Assembly (NCBI GenBank): GCA_963678705.1
Contig: OY783208.1
Location: forward strand, 19,556,207-19,620,206
DNA length: 64,000 nucleotides
Direction: 5' to 3'
From: Panorpa germanica
Lineage: Eukaryota; Arthropoda; Insecta; Mecoptera; Panorpidae
Under the pieces are notes generated by a model. The model did not search any database. It saw only the letters and a list, made by a program, of their open reading frames with translations, and was not told the DNA's origin. Shown piece after piece: positions 36,094 through 46,239 of this stretch (the first letter of the stretch is position 1; every line of letters begins with the position of its first letter). The position numbers and the translations under genes are program-made.

Positions 36094-36252
36094 ATGTGTA
36101 ACAAAACACTTGCAGCTTTATCAAGTTTAGGACGACATGAGAAGACTCACTTAGGTTTAAAACCATTTTCTTGCTCTACATGTAGTAAATGTTTTTCAAG
36201 GCCGGGATCCTTAAAATACCATCAAAAAACTCATTTAGGTTCAAGTGTCTAA
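36094..36252 (+). CDS. C2H2 zinc-finger mini-ORF, right arm
   Basis: ATG at 36094 starts 52 codons with a half finger and one full C-x2-C-x12-H-x3-H finger, ending at TAA 36250-36252. It is probably a gene fragment. There is no upstream exon with consensus signals that I can identify. Confidence 0.5.
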   Translation: MCNKTLAALSSLGRHEKTHLGLKPFSCSTCSKCFSRPGSLKYHQKTHLGSSV

Positions 36253-36599
36253 AAGGCTTCTCAGGGTTGAGTTAAGAAAATTAGGATTTAAATTTTCTAA
36301 ATTAACTTATCTTCATTTCCATAAGTTTAACTGTGGAAATGTTCTTTAATAGATAATAAAAAAAATATGTAGAACTCATGCGTTGAAAGCCAATGGTTTT
36401 ATTTATATGCATTCTAAATTTGTAATCGTATTAAAGATCCGTATGATTTTGTTGTCATGTCCACTCCACCTGTCGGAATACAAATGAAGATAAAGTTAAT
36501 GCGAATAATTGCAGTGCAATAGTAATAGAAACTTCAAAAAAAGTGACACTTTACCAAATTGTTTCTACTATTGATTGTGAAAATAAGAAAATGTGCATT

Positions 36600-36665
36600 G
36601 AGAGCTTTAGAGGAGCCCGGCTTAGGAACTATGGAGATACCTTCGAGTTCGATTCCTAGACCAGT
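36600..36665 (+). other. Possible tRNA-derived SINE fragment (B box)
   Basis: AGTTCGATTCC at 36646-36656 fits the Pol III B-box consensus GGTTCGANTCC with one mismatch and is followed by CTAGACC, as in a tRNA T arm. I do not see a convincing A box or cloverleaf, so a tRNA gene is unlikely and a SINE relic is only a possibility. Confidence 0.25.
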
Positions 36666-37010
36666 GCTATACTTTCTGGATTATTTGTTATAAAAGTAAA
36701 ATTATGTGCACACAGTAGCGATAACACAGTAAACCTATTTTTAAATAAATATTCATGTTAAATGTTTTAAATTAAAATTAGAATTGAATTTTTTTATATT
36801 TGATATTAACAATATCTTTAAAGAAATACAGGGTGTTCAAAAGTAAAGGACTACTTTAATTAAATGAAGTAAATGCCCAAAGACCGTGAAAAATAAATAA
36901 TTTTAATTTGAAATATCCATTGCATTAAGTCTGAGTCACTTTTCGTTTAATTTTTGTAATTTACTTAAATAATCCATCAACTTATTAAAAACCATTAAAT
37001 GTCATTCGGG

Positions 37011-37037
37011 TGTAACGGTTTCTCGATTACCGTGACA
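37011..37037. promoter_or_regulatory. Conserved promoter dyad upstream of exon 1
   Basis: This is an imperfect 9-bp dyad TGTAACGGT with a 9-bp spacer, about 180 bp before the ATG at 37218. The same block occurs upstream of every copy of the first exon, and one copy (42833-42859) is a perfect palindrome. The 3' part of the module also keeps a TCTTTAAAGTGA block and a TTCAGTA initiator-like site near 37161. A dimeric transcription-factor site is plausible but unproven. Confidence 0.35.
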
Positions 37038-37217
37038 TGCTTGTTACATTGATTAAGTTGCCTGCACTCTACTAATTGCGTGGCCAACATTATTGAGTAT
37101 TTTCTCATAAAGTAAAGTACGGTATTTTCTTGCGGGTCTTTAAAGTGAAAGTGATTAAATTTCAGTAAAACTTTTTACATTTTTAAAACAAATTGTGAGA
37201 ATTAGAAATAATTGAAC

Positions 37218-37277
37218 ATGAAGGTGTTAATCCTTGCTATCTTTGCAGTGTCTTGTGCTTTAACTACTATTGCTACG
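37218..37277 (+). CDS. Intact signal-peptide exon 1, possible alternative first exon of the protease-homologue gene
   Basis: ATG at 37218 opens a 20-codon signal peptide ending in phase 0 at the donor GTGAGT (37278). Exon 2 of the gene at 43738 begins in phase 0 on the same strand, and the nearer first exon at 43024 has lost its ATG. Splicing from here to 43738 would cross an intron of about 6.5 kb but would restore a translatable start. That use is inference; the exon may equally be an orphan like its two inverted copies. Confidence 0.5.
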
Positions 37278-37667
37278 GTGAGTTTTTTTTTGTTTTATTT
37301 GTTTGCTTTTACATTATTCGCTCTTCTGTTCAGCACCGGCTATCTAGGTTCGACGTGGACTTCCGGAGGACTTTCTGGGGACCCGCTGCTTGGTGCACCA
37401 TTTCTTATCTTCTTAAGTAATTTTCTAGTTGTAAACGTGGCATTGCTTCATGTTTATGTAGTAGCGACCGTCCACGGCAGATGTCAGCTGGGTGATGTTC
37501 AGCATCTTATGCAATAGCATGCAATAAGCATATTTTGAAGCTTTTTTGTTGTAAACATCGATTTGGGTTAGAAATTTGTTAAAAATTGACAGAAATATTG
37601 CTTTTTTAACTTTTTCCGATTTATTATTTGACCGTCATTTTGTGACAGCTGACGCCACTCTGTTGCA

Positions 37668-38078
37668 TAACAGAGATGGCAATACATTGAAAGGCAGAGG
37701 CATGTTTTACTTTCTATAAACATTTTTTTTTAACAAAGAATATTACAACTAAGCGTGCCTTATCTAGTAATTTATATATAAAAAGTTAAAATATAATTGT
37801 TCAGTTCTAGTCCACTGACTAGTTCCAAAATCTAAAAAACCACGTGTGTGGTTTGTAGTAGCAGAATCACAGGGTCAAGTCTTCCGGCTTGGTCCTCTTT
37901 TCTCTGTTATTAAGCAGCTGCAGAATTTCTTCATTCTGGTTTTTTTTTTCTATAAAATTGTACTACGAGTATATATTTATAAAGTTAGCAAATATAGTCG
38001 CATTATTACAGGAGAAAGTACCAATTATAATAGAAATTTTTGTTTCTTTAACCCTCAATTATATTGCCATCTCTGTTA
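37668..38078 (-). mobile_element. MITE with TIRs and TA flanks (right arm)
   Basis: This is the inverted-arm copy of the 411-bp MITE, with outer TA dinucleotides on both sides. Confidence 0.65.
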
Positions 38079-38209
38079 AGGGGTTACATGGGCCTCGTCG
38101 GGTAAAAAAAGGCCTATTTTCAATATTTTTTTTTCTATGTAAAAAATTATTTATTTAATTCAATTTTTTTTCTGTCTTATGGATACATATTTAAAGAATA
38201 ATTTCTGAA

Positions 38210-38790
38210 ATTTTCAAAAAAAAAAATTAAAACTCCTCCATTGTGACGTCATTTCCGGTGACCCTTCGAAAAAAAGGTGCGTCCGCGTTGTCAGCATAAC
38301 TCCTGACAGGATCATCAAAAATGATAAAACAAAAATAAGTGTTTTAGTTAAGACCATAAACTCGTGCTTGAACGAAGGAAAGAAAAAAAAGTAAAAATTG
38401 GAATTTTGGCAGACATTTTTCCAAAAAAATGAAATTTCGGTCAAATTTGCTTGACATTTTGCTTTTTTTTAAATAGTTGTAATTGAAAAAAAAAAATCCT
38501 TCGTTCAAGCACGAGTAAATTGTATCTCGAACACCTGTGTAAAATTTCATCAAGATCGGTTAAGTAGTTTTCGAAAACATTTAACAACCGACTTTGAAAA
38601 CACGGTTCCCAGAAAAACGCGTTTAAACTTTTGAGTAACAATAAAACTGACTTGGGGCGCACACCTTCTAAAGGCTGTATCTCCGAAACTATTATTCGGA
38701 TCGACTTGAAAATTTAGGATAATATTCTTGAGATGTGGTAGAAATTAATAAGCCAAAAAAAAATCGATTTTTTGAACCCACGAAACCCTT
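38210..38790 (-). repeat. Dispersed repeat with 19-bp internal hairpin (right arm)
   Basis: This is the inverted-arm copy. The hairpin arms are conserved, including the loop length of about 117 bp. Confidence 0.6.
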
Positions 38791-39709
38791 AAGCAACAGA
38801 GTGCAAAAAAAATTTGTCAGAAATTCAACCAGTTAATAAAAGTATTTATAAAATTGTTAAAAATAAGTGACAAAAAACTAAAAAACGAATACGCCTCCTT
38901 TCGTAAAACGAAAAATGAATCATTATTGTACCTGGAAAAGATTTGAAGTTAAATATTCAGTGTGGGAAGATTCAACTCAAAAAACCAATTGGGTGGAACA
39001 AGCTAAAATTTGAGCTTTAGATGGTAAATTTTGTGATTTATTTATATCCAATTATACACATACAATACATATCTTTTGGAATCTTTACTATTCAATGCAA
39101 ATTTTTTGTTTTAGAAAATATGGAGATAAGTGGAAAAATGTTGAACCTTGGAAATGTAATTTATCGGAAGTAAATAATTATATAACTGATATACTCTAAT
39201 TTAAAATGATCCAATTCGTTTAATTATATTGCTTAATTAGTTTTTAATAAACTTGCAAAACGTCCTAATTGTCGAATAATTGATAATGGAATTATTGAAT
39301 GGAAAAAGCTCAATAAGGATGTAAATTCAACATCAAACAATAAGAAAAGGCAATGGATAATTAGGCGGCTAGAAATTGGTCCTTTAAGTTAAAGCTCCGC
39401 CTGTAGAACCCAAACCTTTTTAGAAATACCGCCAGCGATGCAAACTAGGCAAATTATATCCAGGATACCGATGAAACATTGTAGATATACTAGCGTTTCG
39501 CCCCGTCGCAAAGTGACGTGTTTATATTATTTGTGATAAAATTAAAACTTATTTATTACATTGAACCTAATGCGAAATATTATTTTCAAGTAATTTTTGC
39601 TAAAATATATGTTTTTTTGAAATGTATGTTTTTTTATTGTGTTCTAATCCTTCCATTTACCACAACTAATCCCTGTCTTGAAAAACGTTCAGGACCCCGC
39701 TCCTAAACC

Positions 39710-41680
39710 CCAATTATCACGTTTTGGCTTCATAGTTCTCTAACGTTCACTGTCGCACTTTCAATTTAATTTCCCTGCACCTCCGCCACAGAGCGCCAGA
39801 GTGACAAAAGTAAAATTTTTCAGAAAACGAGTGTAAAGTTAAGATCGTATAAAAAATTCTGGAGGTCATTTATAACAATTTCTTTATTACTACTGACATC
39901 TACACATATGTCTTACTTTGTAAAAGTAATGTGAAGTAATTCAAATAATTACCTTTGACACAGGAACTGTTTTTATAAAAGCCAGTCTGCACTTACACCC
40001 TTTTGCTTCCTAGTAAGTTTCTTACACCCCTTTCCCCTAAGGAATTAGGATACTTTGTTATATTATTTAGGATCAATAAAACATAAGCTTTAAACTCAAG
40101 GTCTTCATTTAAGGGCGTCTTTCCTTTTGAATTTACGTGTTCTTTGCCTGAATCAAGCAAACTTTTTTTTTTCTTTTCCAATTACCTTTACATGTTACTA
40201 ACTTTTTCCTTCTTCAACGCGTACCTTTCTCTTCTCGAGATAATGATGATGATGACATTCTTTGGTTTGATGTCCATATTTTAATCAATATCATCGGGAA
40301 AACTAAAAACAAATATTTACTATTTGGTTAATTATTACCTTATGATGAAGGTAATGAATTATATCCCTTTTATTCGAAGTGCCTCATAAGTACTTTATTT
40401 TTTAATAATTGTTCGCTAAGATATATGTTTAGAATTATTTATTTTTATCCATGTCATTTTACACCTATCTCCAATTAATTTCTGTACTTATAAATGCCAA
40501 GCGCCTTGTACTTAATTACTCCCAACTCCAACACCACCACTTCTGTTACATTCTTGCCCTTATCGTTCCCGTTCCTGCACTTACAATTTAATTCCACTAT
40601 ATTGCCACCCCTAATTCCAGCACCTTAGCGCTGCTCTACATCGCCTCTAGCTAACAGTGCCCCTGTCTGATTATTGACACACCCACTTCTCCCTCTTACA
40701 TCTAGGTCATTCGAATCTGTAGCCTTCTGCCTCCAAACGCACCCGCTATTAATCTAATTCTGGATTACTACTGGATGTAATTTGAATATCTAACAAATAA
40801 AAAACTATTTTGCTTCTATTTAAAATTCTACATGCTAAATATCATCTTACACTTAAGAGAATGTAGTTTTGTTATATTTTCATTATTAATATATCAATCT
40901 ATACCTGCATACTAAATTTCAGGTTTGTTTATATATTTTAGTATTAGACCCCCCCCCCCACATACAACCGCTAATGAACTAAATTTGTCAAAATTTTGGC
41001 ACGGGGATCTATTCTTTGTATTAAAGTACATATATTCTAAATTATATCCCTCTGTCTCGATTTATTAATGTTTTTGGATTGGACTTAAGATACCCGCTGC
41101 CACTGAAAATTTTCGGCTTTTTTAATTATGTCTTTAATAAGCGTATATAGCGGCCAATATCTCAATTTTCAATATTCTAATTCTTTTGCGACACTGCTCT
41201 AATTGTTGACTAGTGTTCTGATTATTGACAAATATGCATAATTAGTTTATCTATACATATTCAAATTTTAATTTTTTTTATTCAATATTTCTGAGTTTTA
41301 CCATCTCAACTCCCGCCACCACAGGAAATTTATGATTTTCTATTTCTTTTTTATTATTTACTGTCTGCAGGAAGCCTACATACCAAATGTCAACATTCTT
41401 ATTCTATTCTAACATTGCCCGGAAATTCACGCCGCCACTGAAATTAAATTTCGGATAATGCATTATCTTTGCAATCTACAGAGATATTGACAAAAATTGT
41501 TTTTGCAATATTTCAGTTATTACAGAATCAGTTTTTCTAGAGATTTTCAACGAAAATATCAAGGACGTACAAAATCTTAGAAATTTGTCCTATACAAAAC
41601 ATCAAAATTTAAAAAACTTTTTATTTCCGATAAATATCTATATATTTTGAACATTTTGACAACTACGAACAATATAATAG
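39710..41680. other. Non-coding AT-rich tract with GC-box repeats (right arm)
   Basis: Mirror copy of 1190-3160; the C-run near 40950 is the mirror of the G-run near 1911. No gene is seen. Together with 39170-39709 it fills the space between the hairpin repeat and the LINE remnant. Confidence 0.5.
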
Positions 41681-41808
41681 GTAAACATATATTCCTTCTT
41701 TAAGAATCACCAAACCATCCGCTCTATTTCGGATGAAATTTTTAGGCCGGTTGCAACTAGTACCATACCTTCGCTTAGATTTTACGCAGAAAATTATTAG
41801 TTATATCC

Positions 41809-42439
41809 CTTTCTCTTAAGAGATTATGCATAACCTTCTCCTCCTTCTCTCTTCCTCTGTTATACTCTCACTCCATTTATTTTCCTTCTTTCATATTCTC
41901 TCCTTTCCTGATTTGTTCCCACATCAATCTCAAGAACTCCCTGCCTGTATTTTTTACTTTGTTTTCCCACCTAATCACTCTCGTTCTTTCTTCTACCCTC
42001 AAATTGCTCCCTTTCACTTCTTCTATTATCTACTATCACGGTGTGAATTTATTAACGCTTAACACACATTTTAAATACTTCTTCTGAACCACCTCCTGTT
42101 TTCTCCATTTTTCCACCCCCATATTTTTGTTCCGTACATCATCATTCTCTCAATTAATCCATCAAATAGCTACATCCTTCATTTTTTGTCCATTCCGATA
42201 ATCTTGCCTTTCTTTCCAGCGCCTTTGTTTGAGCTTCTTCCTCATTACCTTTCATGAACATATATTTAAAGTATCTAATTTCTTGCATCTCTTCTACCTC
42301 CTCGTTCTCTTATCTTCATCCTCCTTCCGATTTTAACCTCCCTCTTTTGAGATTTTTATCTTATTCACGTTCCTTTCCATGTTTTTCTCTTCCAGGTACT
42401 TTCCTATTCTTCTCATCACGTCTTTCATTTATTTATTCC
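41809..42439 (-). mobile_element. Decayed LINE RT remnant, right-arm copy
   Basis: This is the inverted-arm copy of the remnant at 430-1060, with the same broken frames and the same IWGWK-like segment on the minus strand. Hydrophobic frames on the opposite strand are antisense to its purine-rich tail and are not genes. Confidence 0.45.
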
Positions 42440-42832
42440 GCCTTCTGTAGCTTACCGCTGTACTAAGAGAAGATTACCGTAAAGTGATTGCATACGTCAG
42501 TAACACACAGTACCAACTGTAACGCATTTGAAAGCCCTACATTAAACGCGGAAAATTTAAATCTTTAAAACACAATATTATAGAAGATATTAACAATTGA
42601 AGTATCTGTCAATGAAAAACGTCATGCTTTTTTGCATGGATGTATATCTGTAAACTAAAAGCTATTAGCGATTAAACAATACAAGGTGTCCAACAGTCAA
42701 CGACTACTTTAATTAAATAAAGTAAATGCACAAAAACCGTGAAAAATAATTTTTTTTTTATTTTAAGTTTTATTTTTGTAATTTACTTAAATAATCCATC
42801 AATTTATTAAAAACCATTAAATGTCATTCGGG

Positions 42833-42859
42833 TGTAACGGTTTCTCGATTACCGTTACA
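42833..42859. promoter_or_regulatory. Perfect 9-9-9 dyad in the promoter of the SPH-FReD gene
   Basis: TGTAACGGT is followed by nine bases and then ACCGTTACA, a perfect inverted repeat about 165-190 bp before exon 1 at 43024. The mirror copy at 10-36 is identical. In the 37 kb and 55 kb promoters one arm is degenerate. Confidence 0.4.
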
Positions 42860-43023
42860 TTGTTTAAAATTGCCTGCACTCTACTAATTGCAATTCCAAC
42901 ATTATTGAGTATTTTCTCATAGAGTGAATTACAGTGTTCTCTTGCGGGCTCTTAAAGTGAATAAATTTGATTGCAACTTTTGACATTTTCTACACAAATT
43001 AAAACAATTCTAAATAAATTAAA

Positions 43024-43083
43024 ATAAAGGTGGTAATCCTTGCCATCTTCATCGTAACTTGTGCCTCAACCACTAATGCTACG
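43024..43083 (+). CDS. SPH-FReD exon 1, signal peptide with ATA in place of ATG
   Basis: Twenty codons aligned to MKVFFLAIFAVSCALSTNAR at 55494, but the first codon is ATA (43024-43026). Donor GTGAGT follows at 43084. No in-frame ATG is near, so translation from this exon is doubtful. Confidence 0.65.
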
Positions 43084-43737
43084 GTGAGTTTTTACTATTA
43101 TTTGTTTGCTTTGACATTAATCGCTCTCCTGTTCAGCACAGACTTTCTGGGGACTTCTCTTTTCGTGAGGAGCGCTGCTTGGTTCATTATTTCCTACTTT
43201 TTAAATAATTTTGCAGTTGTAGACGTCGCATAGCTTTATGTTCATAAAGAAGTGACCCTCCAAGGCAGATGTCAGCTGGGTGGTGATCAGCATCGGATTT
43301 ATTGAGTAATTTGAATCTTTTTTTGTTGTAATTTTGTTAATAATTGTCTTAAATATTTGTGTTTTAACTGTGAAAGTTGACTTGCTTGGATATAATATTT
43401 GGCCATTATTTTGTCCGGCTACCTCTCAAATATATTACTATCTCTATCATACAACAGAGTGTAAAGCAGACGCGTACTCAAATGTCAACTGCTACCTAAA
43501 GCTATCTCAATCAACAAATGAGCAAAAGTGGAAAACAAGGCCAAATGTAATGGATTTCAAATTATTCAACAGAGTTCAGTACTAATTTTGAATATGACTA
43601 AAAAATTGAGCGGCAAAACAAAAATTCAAATTTAAAAGAATATGTCCGTCAATTTTTTATATTAAAAAGAAATAATAGAAATATATTCGCAAATAAATCA
43701 AAATATCTGATTACAAAGAACGACCTTGGTTTTTCAG

Positions 43738-43873
43738 TCGGCAAGCACTCGGTGGTATCCTGATGAGTACACTACAACTGCGTATACAACCACTCAGTCT
43801 ACAACAACGCAGTTGACAACTCCGCCCACTTATCCATCAGATGATTATTGCCCCATTGAAGAGATAAAAACTT
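43738..43873 (+). CDS. SPH-FReD exon 2, Thr-rich linker
   Basis: Acceptor TTTTTCAG; 45 codons plus one base. Rich in Thr with repeated TTT/TTTQ blocks, likely O-glycosylated, then DDYCPIEEIKT leading into the protease domain. The intron after it is only 69 bp and is strongly conserved with the paralogue at 56069-56137. Confidence 0.7.
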
Positions 43874-43942
43874 GTAAGTGATTCATTGGTTTTACAGGAC
43901 CCCCAATGCACCCCTGTTGTTAACATACTAATATTTTTACAG

Positions 43943-44231
43943 GCGGGTTTAAATACGGAGTTCCTGCAGCCAAAAGACAATTCCCTTACGTTGCCTTTTT
44001 GAAGAGCAGAAATGCCTTTAAAGTTCAGTACTGCAGCGGAAGTCTAATTCTTCAAAGATGGGTCCTTACTTGAGGTCACCCTCGGGGCCCTCGTTCCGTT
44101 CGATGAAGAAGATCCGGACAGGGTCGTTGTGCTATCGGATGACATCTACATCCACCCTAGGTATCTTCCGTTTTATAAGAATCCTAAGAACGATGTGGCT
44201 TTGATTAAATTGCCTAAATCGTTAAAATCAG
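43943..44231 (+). CDS. SPH-FReD fused exon, protease-like N-half with internal deletion
   Basis: The first part reads as a trypsin N-terminal barrel (RQFPYVAFLKSR, YCSGSLI, RWVLT) and then meets TGA at 44071. From 44072 in the +1 frame it continues EVTLGALVPF, HPRYLPFY and NDVALIKLP, containing the aspartate of the triad, and ends in the phase required by the next exon. A deletion has removed the catalytic-histidine segment and an intron. The IVGG activation site is absent. Confidence 0.7.
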
Positions 44232-44297
44232 GTGAGATCATCAGATCCTGTAATTCACCAAACTCCTGAGCGTCATTCATTGTCCTGATTGTTGCAG

Positions 44298-44387
44298 ATG
44301 CTATCATCCCTATTCCTCTAAAAACTGACTCTGGACCAATCTCTAAAGATAGCATTATTTTCGCTGCATGGAGAGAAGCTGGCTACG
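44298..44387 (+). CDS. SPH-FReD exon, protease-like middle
   Basis: Acceptor GTTGCAG, donor GTAGGT. 29 codons including AIIPIPL and a FAAWREAGYG segment at the position where trypsins have GWG. Phase 1 at both ends. Confidence 0.65.
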
Positions 44388-44774
44388 GTAGGTTCACAAT
44401 AATCAGTTATTTCATGTTACTGGTTCCATCCCCTTACACGGTGGTACATTCCCAAACAAAATCCTTGCTTGAGAGGAAATTTGGGCACTACTTGTAAAAT
44501 TACAAAAAATATTATTATTTAAATGGGCCATAGATGAGAAGAAGAAAGTCCTGGAACTTTAGATCACATTTTATTTGATTACATAAATTGTATAATTGTA
44601 CAAAGATTGGAATTTAACAAGCAATTCACAGAAAAGGCTGAAACCTTCTCAGTGACACTACATTTTTTTTATAAAATTCTAAATTAATGTCAGGGAATTG
44701 ATTAAGTTTTTGGAAAATGCTAAAGTTCAGTTATAACTTCTGTATTAAATAGAAAGAAACATTAATTATTTCAG

Positions 44775-44881
44775 AAGGACCTTGCAGATGTGAAAACATG
44801 GACGAGGAAGGGGAGTATGGAAATGCTGCTATGGACTCGGAACTATTCTGCTGTATTTCTACAGATAACACCTTTTGTTTT
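44775..44881 (+). CDS. SPH-FReD exon with cysteine pairs
   Basis: Acceptor TTTCAG, donor GTAAGT. Contains CRCEN, FCC and a final FCF, immediately before the active-site-serine region. Confidence 0.6.
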
Positions 44882-46085
44882 GTAAGTGTCCAAGTTACTT
44901 TTTACTTACCCTTTAGTCTATGTTACGAAAGTAAATGTTTGCCAGTGGTATACCAGATTTAAAGGAATTTGAAAGACTCTGCGTTTTAAAGTGCGACCAC
45001 CTGTTGCACCATCGCACCATCGCACCATCTCAGTACGCAAAGACCATTTCTACGAATTCTGTGAAATACCCAATAAACACTGTTGCAGTTAATGTAACAT
45101 AAGAAAAGTTACTTGCTACTTAACCGATCTCAGTTTCGATGACAGCTTTACAAAGTTTTTTGAAATATTCTAAAATCCTTAAAAGTTATTTTAAGGTTTA
45201 AGGCTTTAAGAATAAAAATGTTTCAATGCTTCGGCGGTAAATCTCAAAGGATTGTGATTTTGAGTATAATCTTGAATAATTGCGTCAAGTACCTACTCAG
45301 TCTCTAGCATGATCTTAGTGTGTTTTGACCTTTTCTTTAGTTGTGTTTAGTAAATAAATAAAAATAAAAAAAATGGCTTATAAAAGGACCAATAAAACTT
45401 GTATTAGTTTCATTGAATACTGTGGACAATATCCATGTCCTTGGAATCTTAAGGACGTGAAGTATAAAAACAGGGACAATAAACATGGTCCTTGGCGCAA
45501 CATATGTATAGCAGACCCTATTTTTAAAGAACTGAGTTATTCTAAACATATGTTTTCTAAAACAGGTTGAAAGAATTCGTTCGAAATATGAAAGCTTTCT
45601 ATGAAAGTGTTTTCCAACTTCTTTCAGCAAACTCTTCGTTGAATGTCGCATGTTAAAGTCTCTTAAACGTGTTCCACGCATACGACAACATCCAAGAAGT
45701 TGGTTTTGTTTGATGGTCACTATTGAACAAAATGTTTTTTAGCAAATGCACAATTGGATTACTAGCATTAGACAGTATTTAAAAAAAGAAGGCCTCAAAA
45801 CTACGTGATCAGATGTGATATTGGGTTTACATTGGAAAGTAAATATCATCAGCTGCCTTAATGTGTTTAGATTGATTCACTGATACATGAAGTTAGCAGT
45901 CAAACAAAGAAGAGTCACGCAGTAAACATTTAGATGAAATGTTTTGGCTAGTACAAGTATAGTTCACTCGTCTGCGTAGCTTTTGAACATTACAACTGTT
46001 TTACGCGCGATGGTTGTGTTATATATAATAAATTTATTGAAATCTCTAATTGATGCATTAATCTGTAATGTTTTCCTTCTTGTAG

Positions 46086-46230
46086 ATTCACAACGGAGCC
46101 GGTTTAGTCGTTAATGGAGTTCTAGTGGCAGTAATGAGCATGCGGTGCTTTCCCCATTGCCGTGACCATGAAGGAGTCTTCACAAACGCCTACCACCATC
46201 TGCAGTGGATCAACAACACCTTGATTGAAG
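46086..46230 (+). CDS. SPH-FReD exon, protease-like C-half without active serine
   Basis: The segment IHNGAGLVVNG stands where active proteases have GDSGGPLV, so Ser195 is Asn. The C-terminal signature GVFTNAYHHLQWIN matches the trypsin helix (GVYTxVxxYxxWI). Donor GTTGGT at 46231; unspliced it would end at TAA 46239-46241 after IEGWS. Confidence 0.75.
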
Positions 46231-46239
46231 GTTGGTCTT

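Larger units (their letters stand above)
32315..42868. repeat. Right arm of large inverted repeat
   Basis: This is the inverted partner of 1-10740. It keeps the complete hAT-like element at its inner edge and runs outward into the promoter of the protease-homologue gene at 43024, so it looks like the source copy. It shares some private variants with tandem unit 2 (15889-28093), for example around 32920 and 35125, and others with unit 1 (near 38310). It carries a private deletion of about 200 bp near 34155. Confidence 0.9.

Noticed and set aside
36600..36665. tRNA gene
   Set aside because: Only the B box and part of a T arm fit; no cloverleaf or A box was found.
43334..43585. 83-codon frame in intron 1
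   Set aside because: No homology recognised; it lies between a strong donor (43084) and acceptor (43738).
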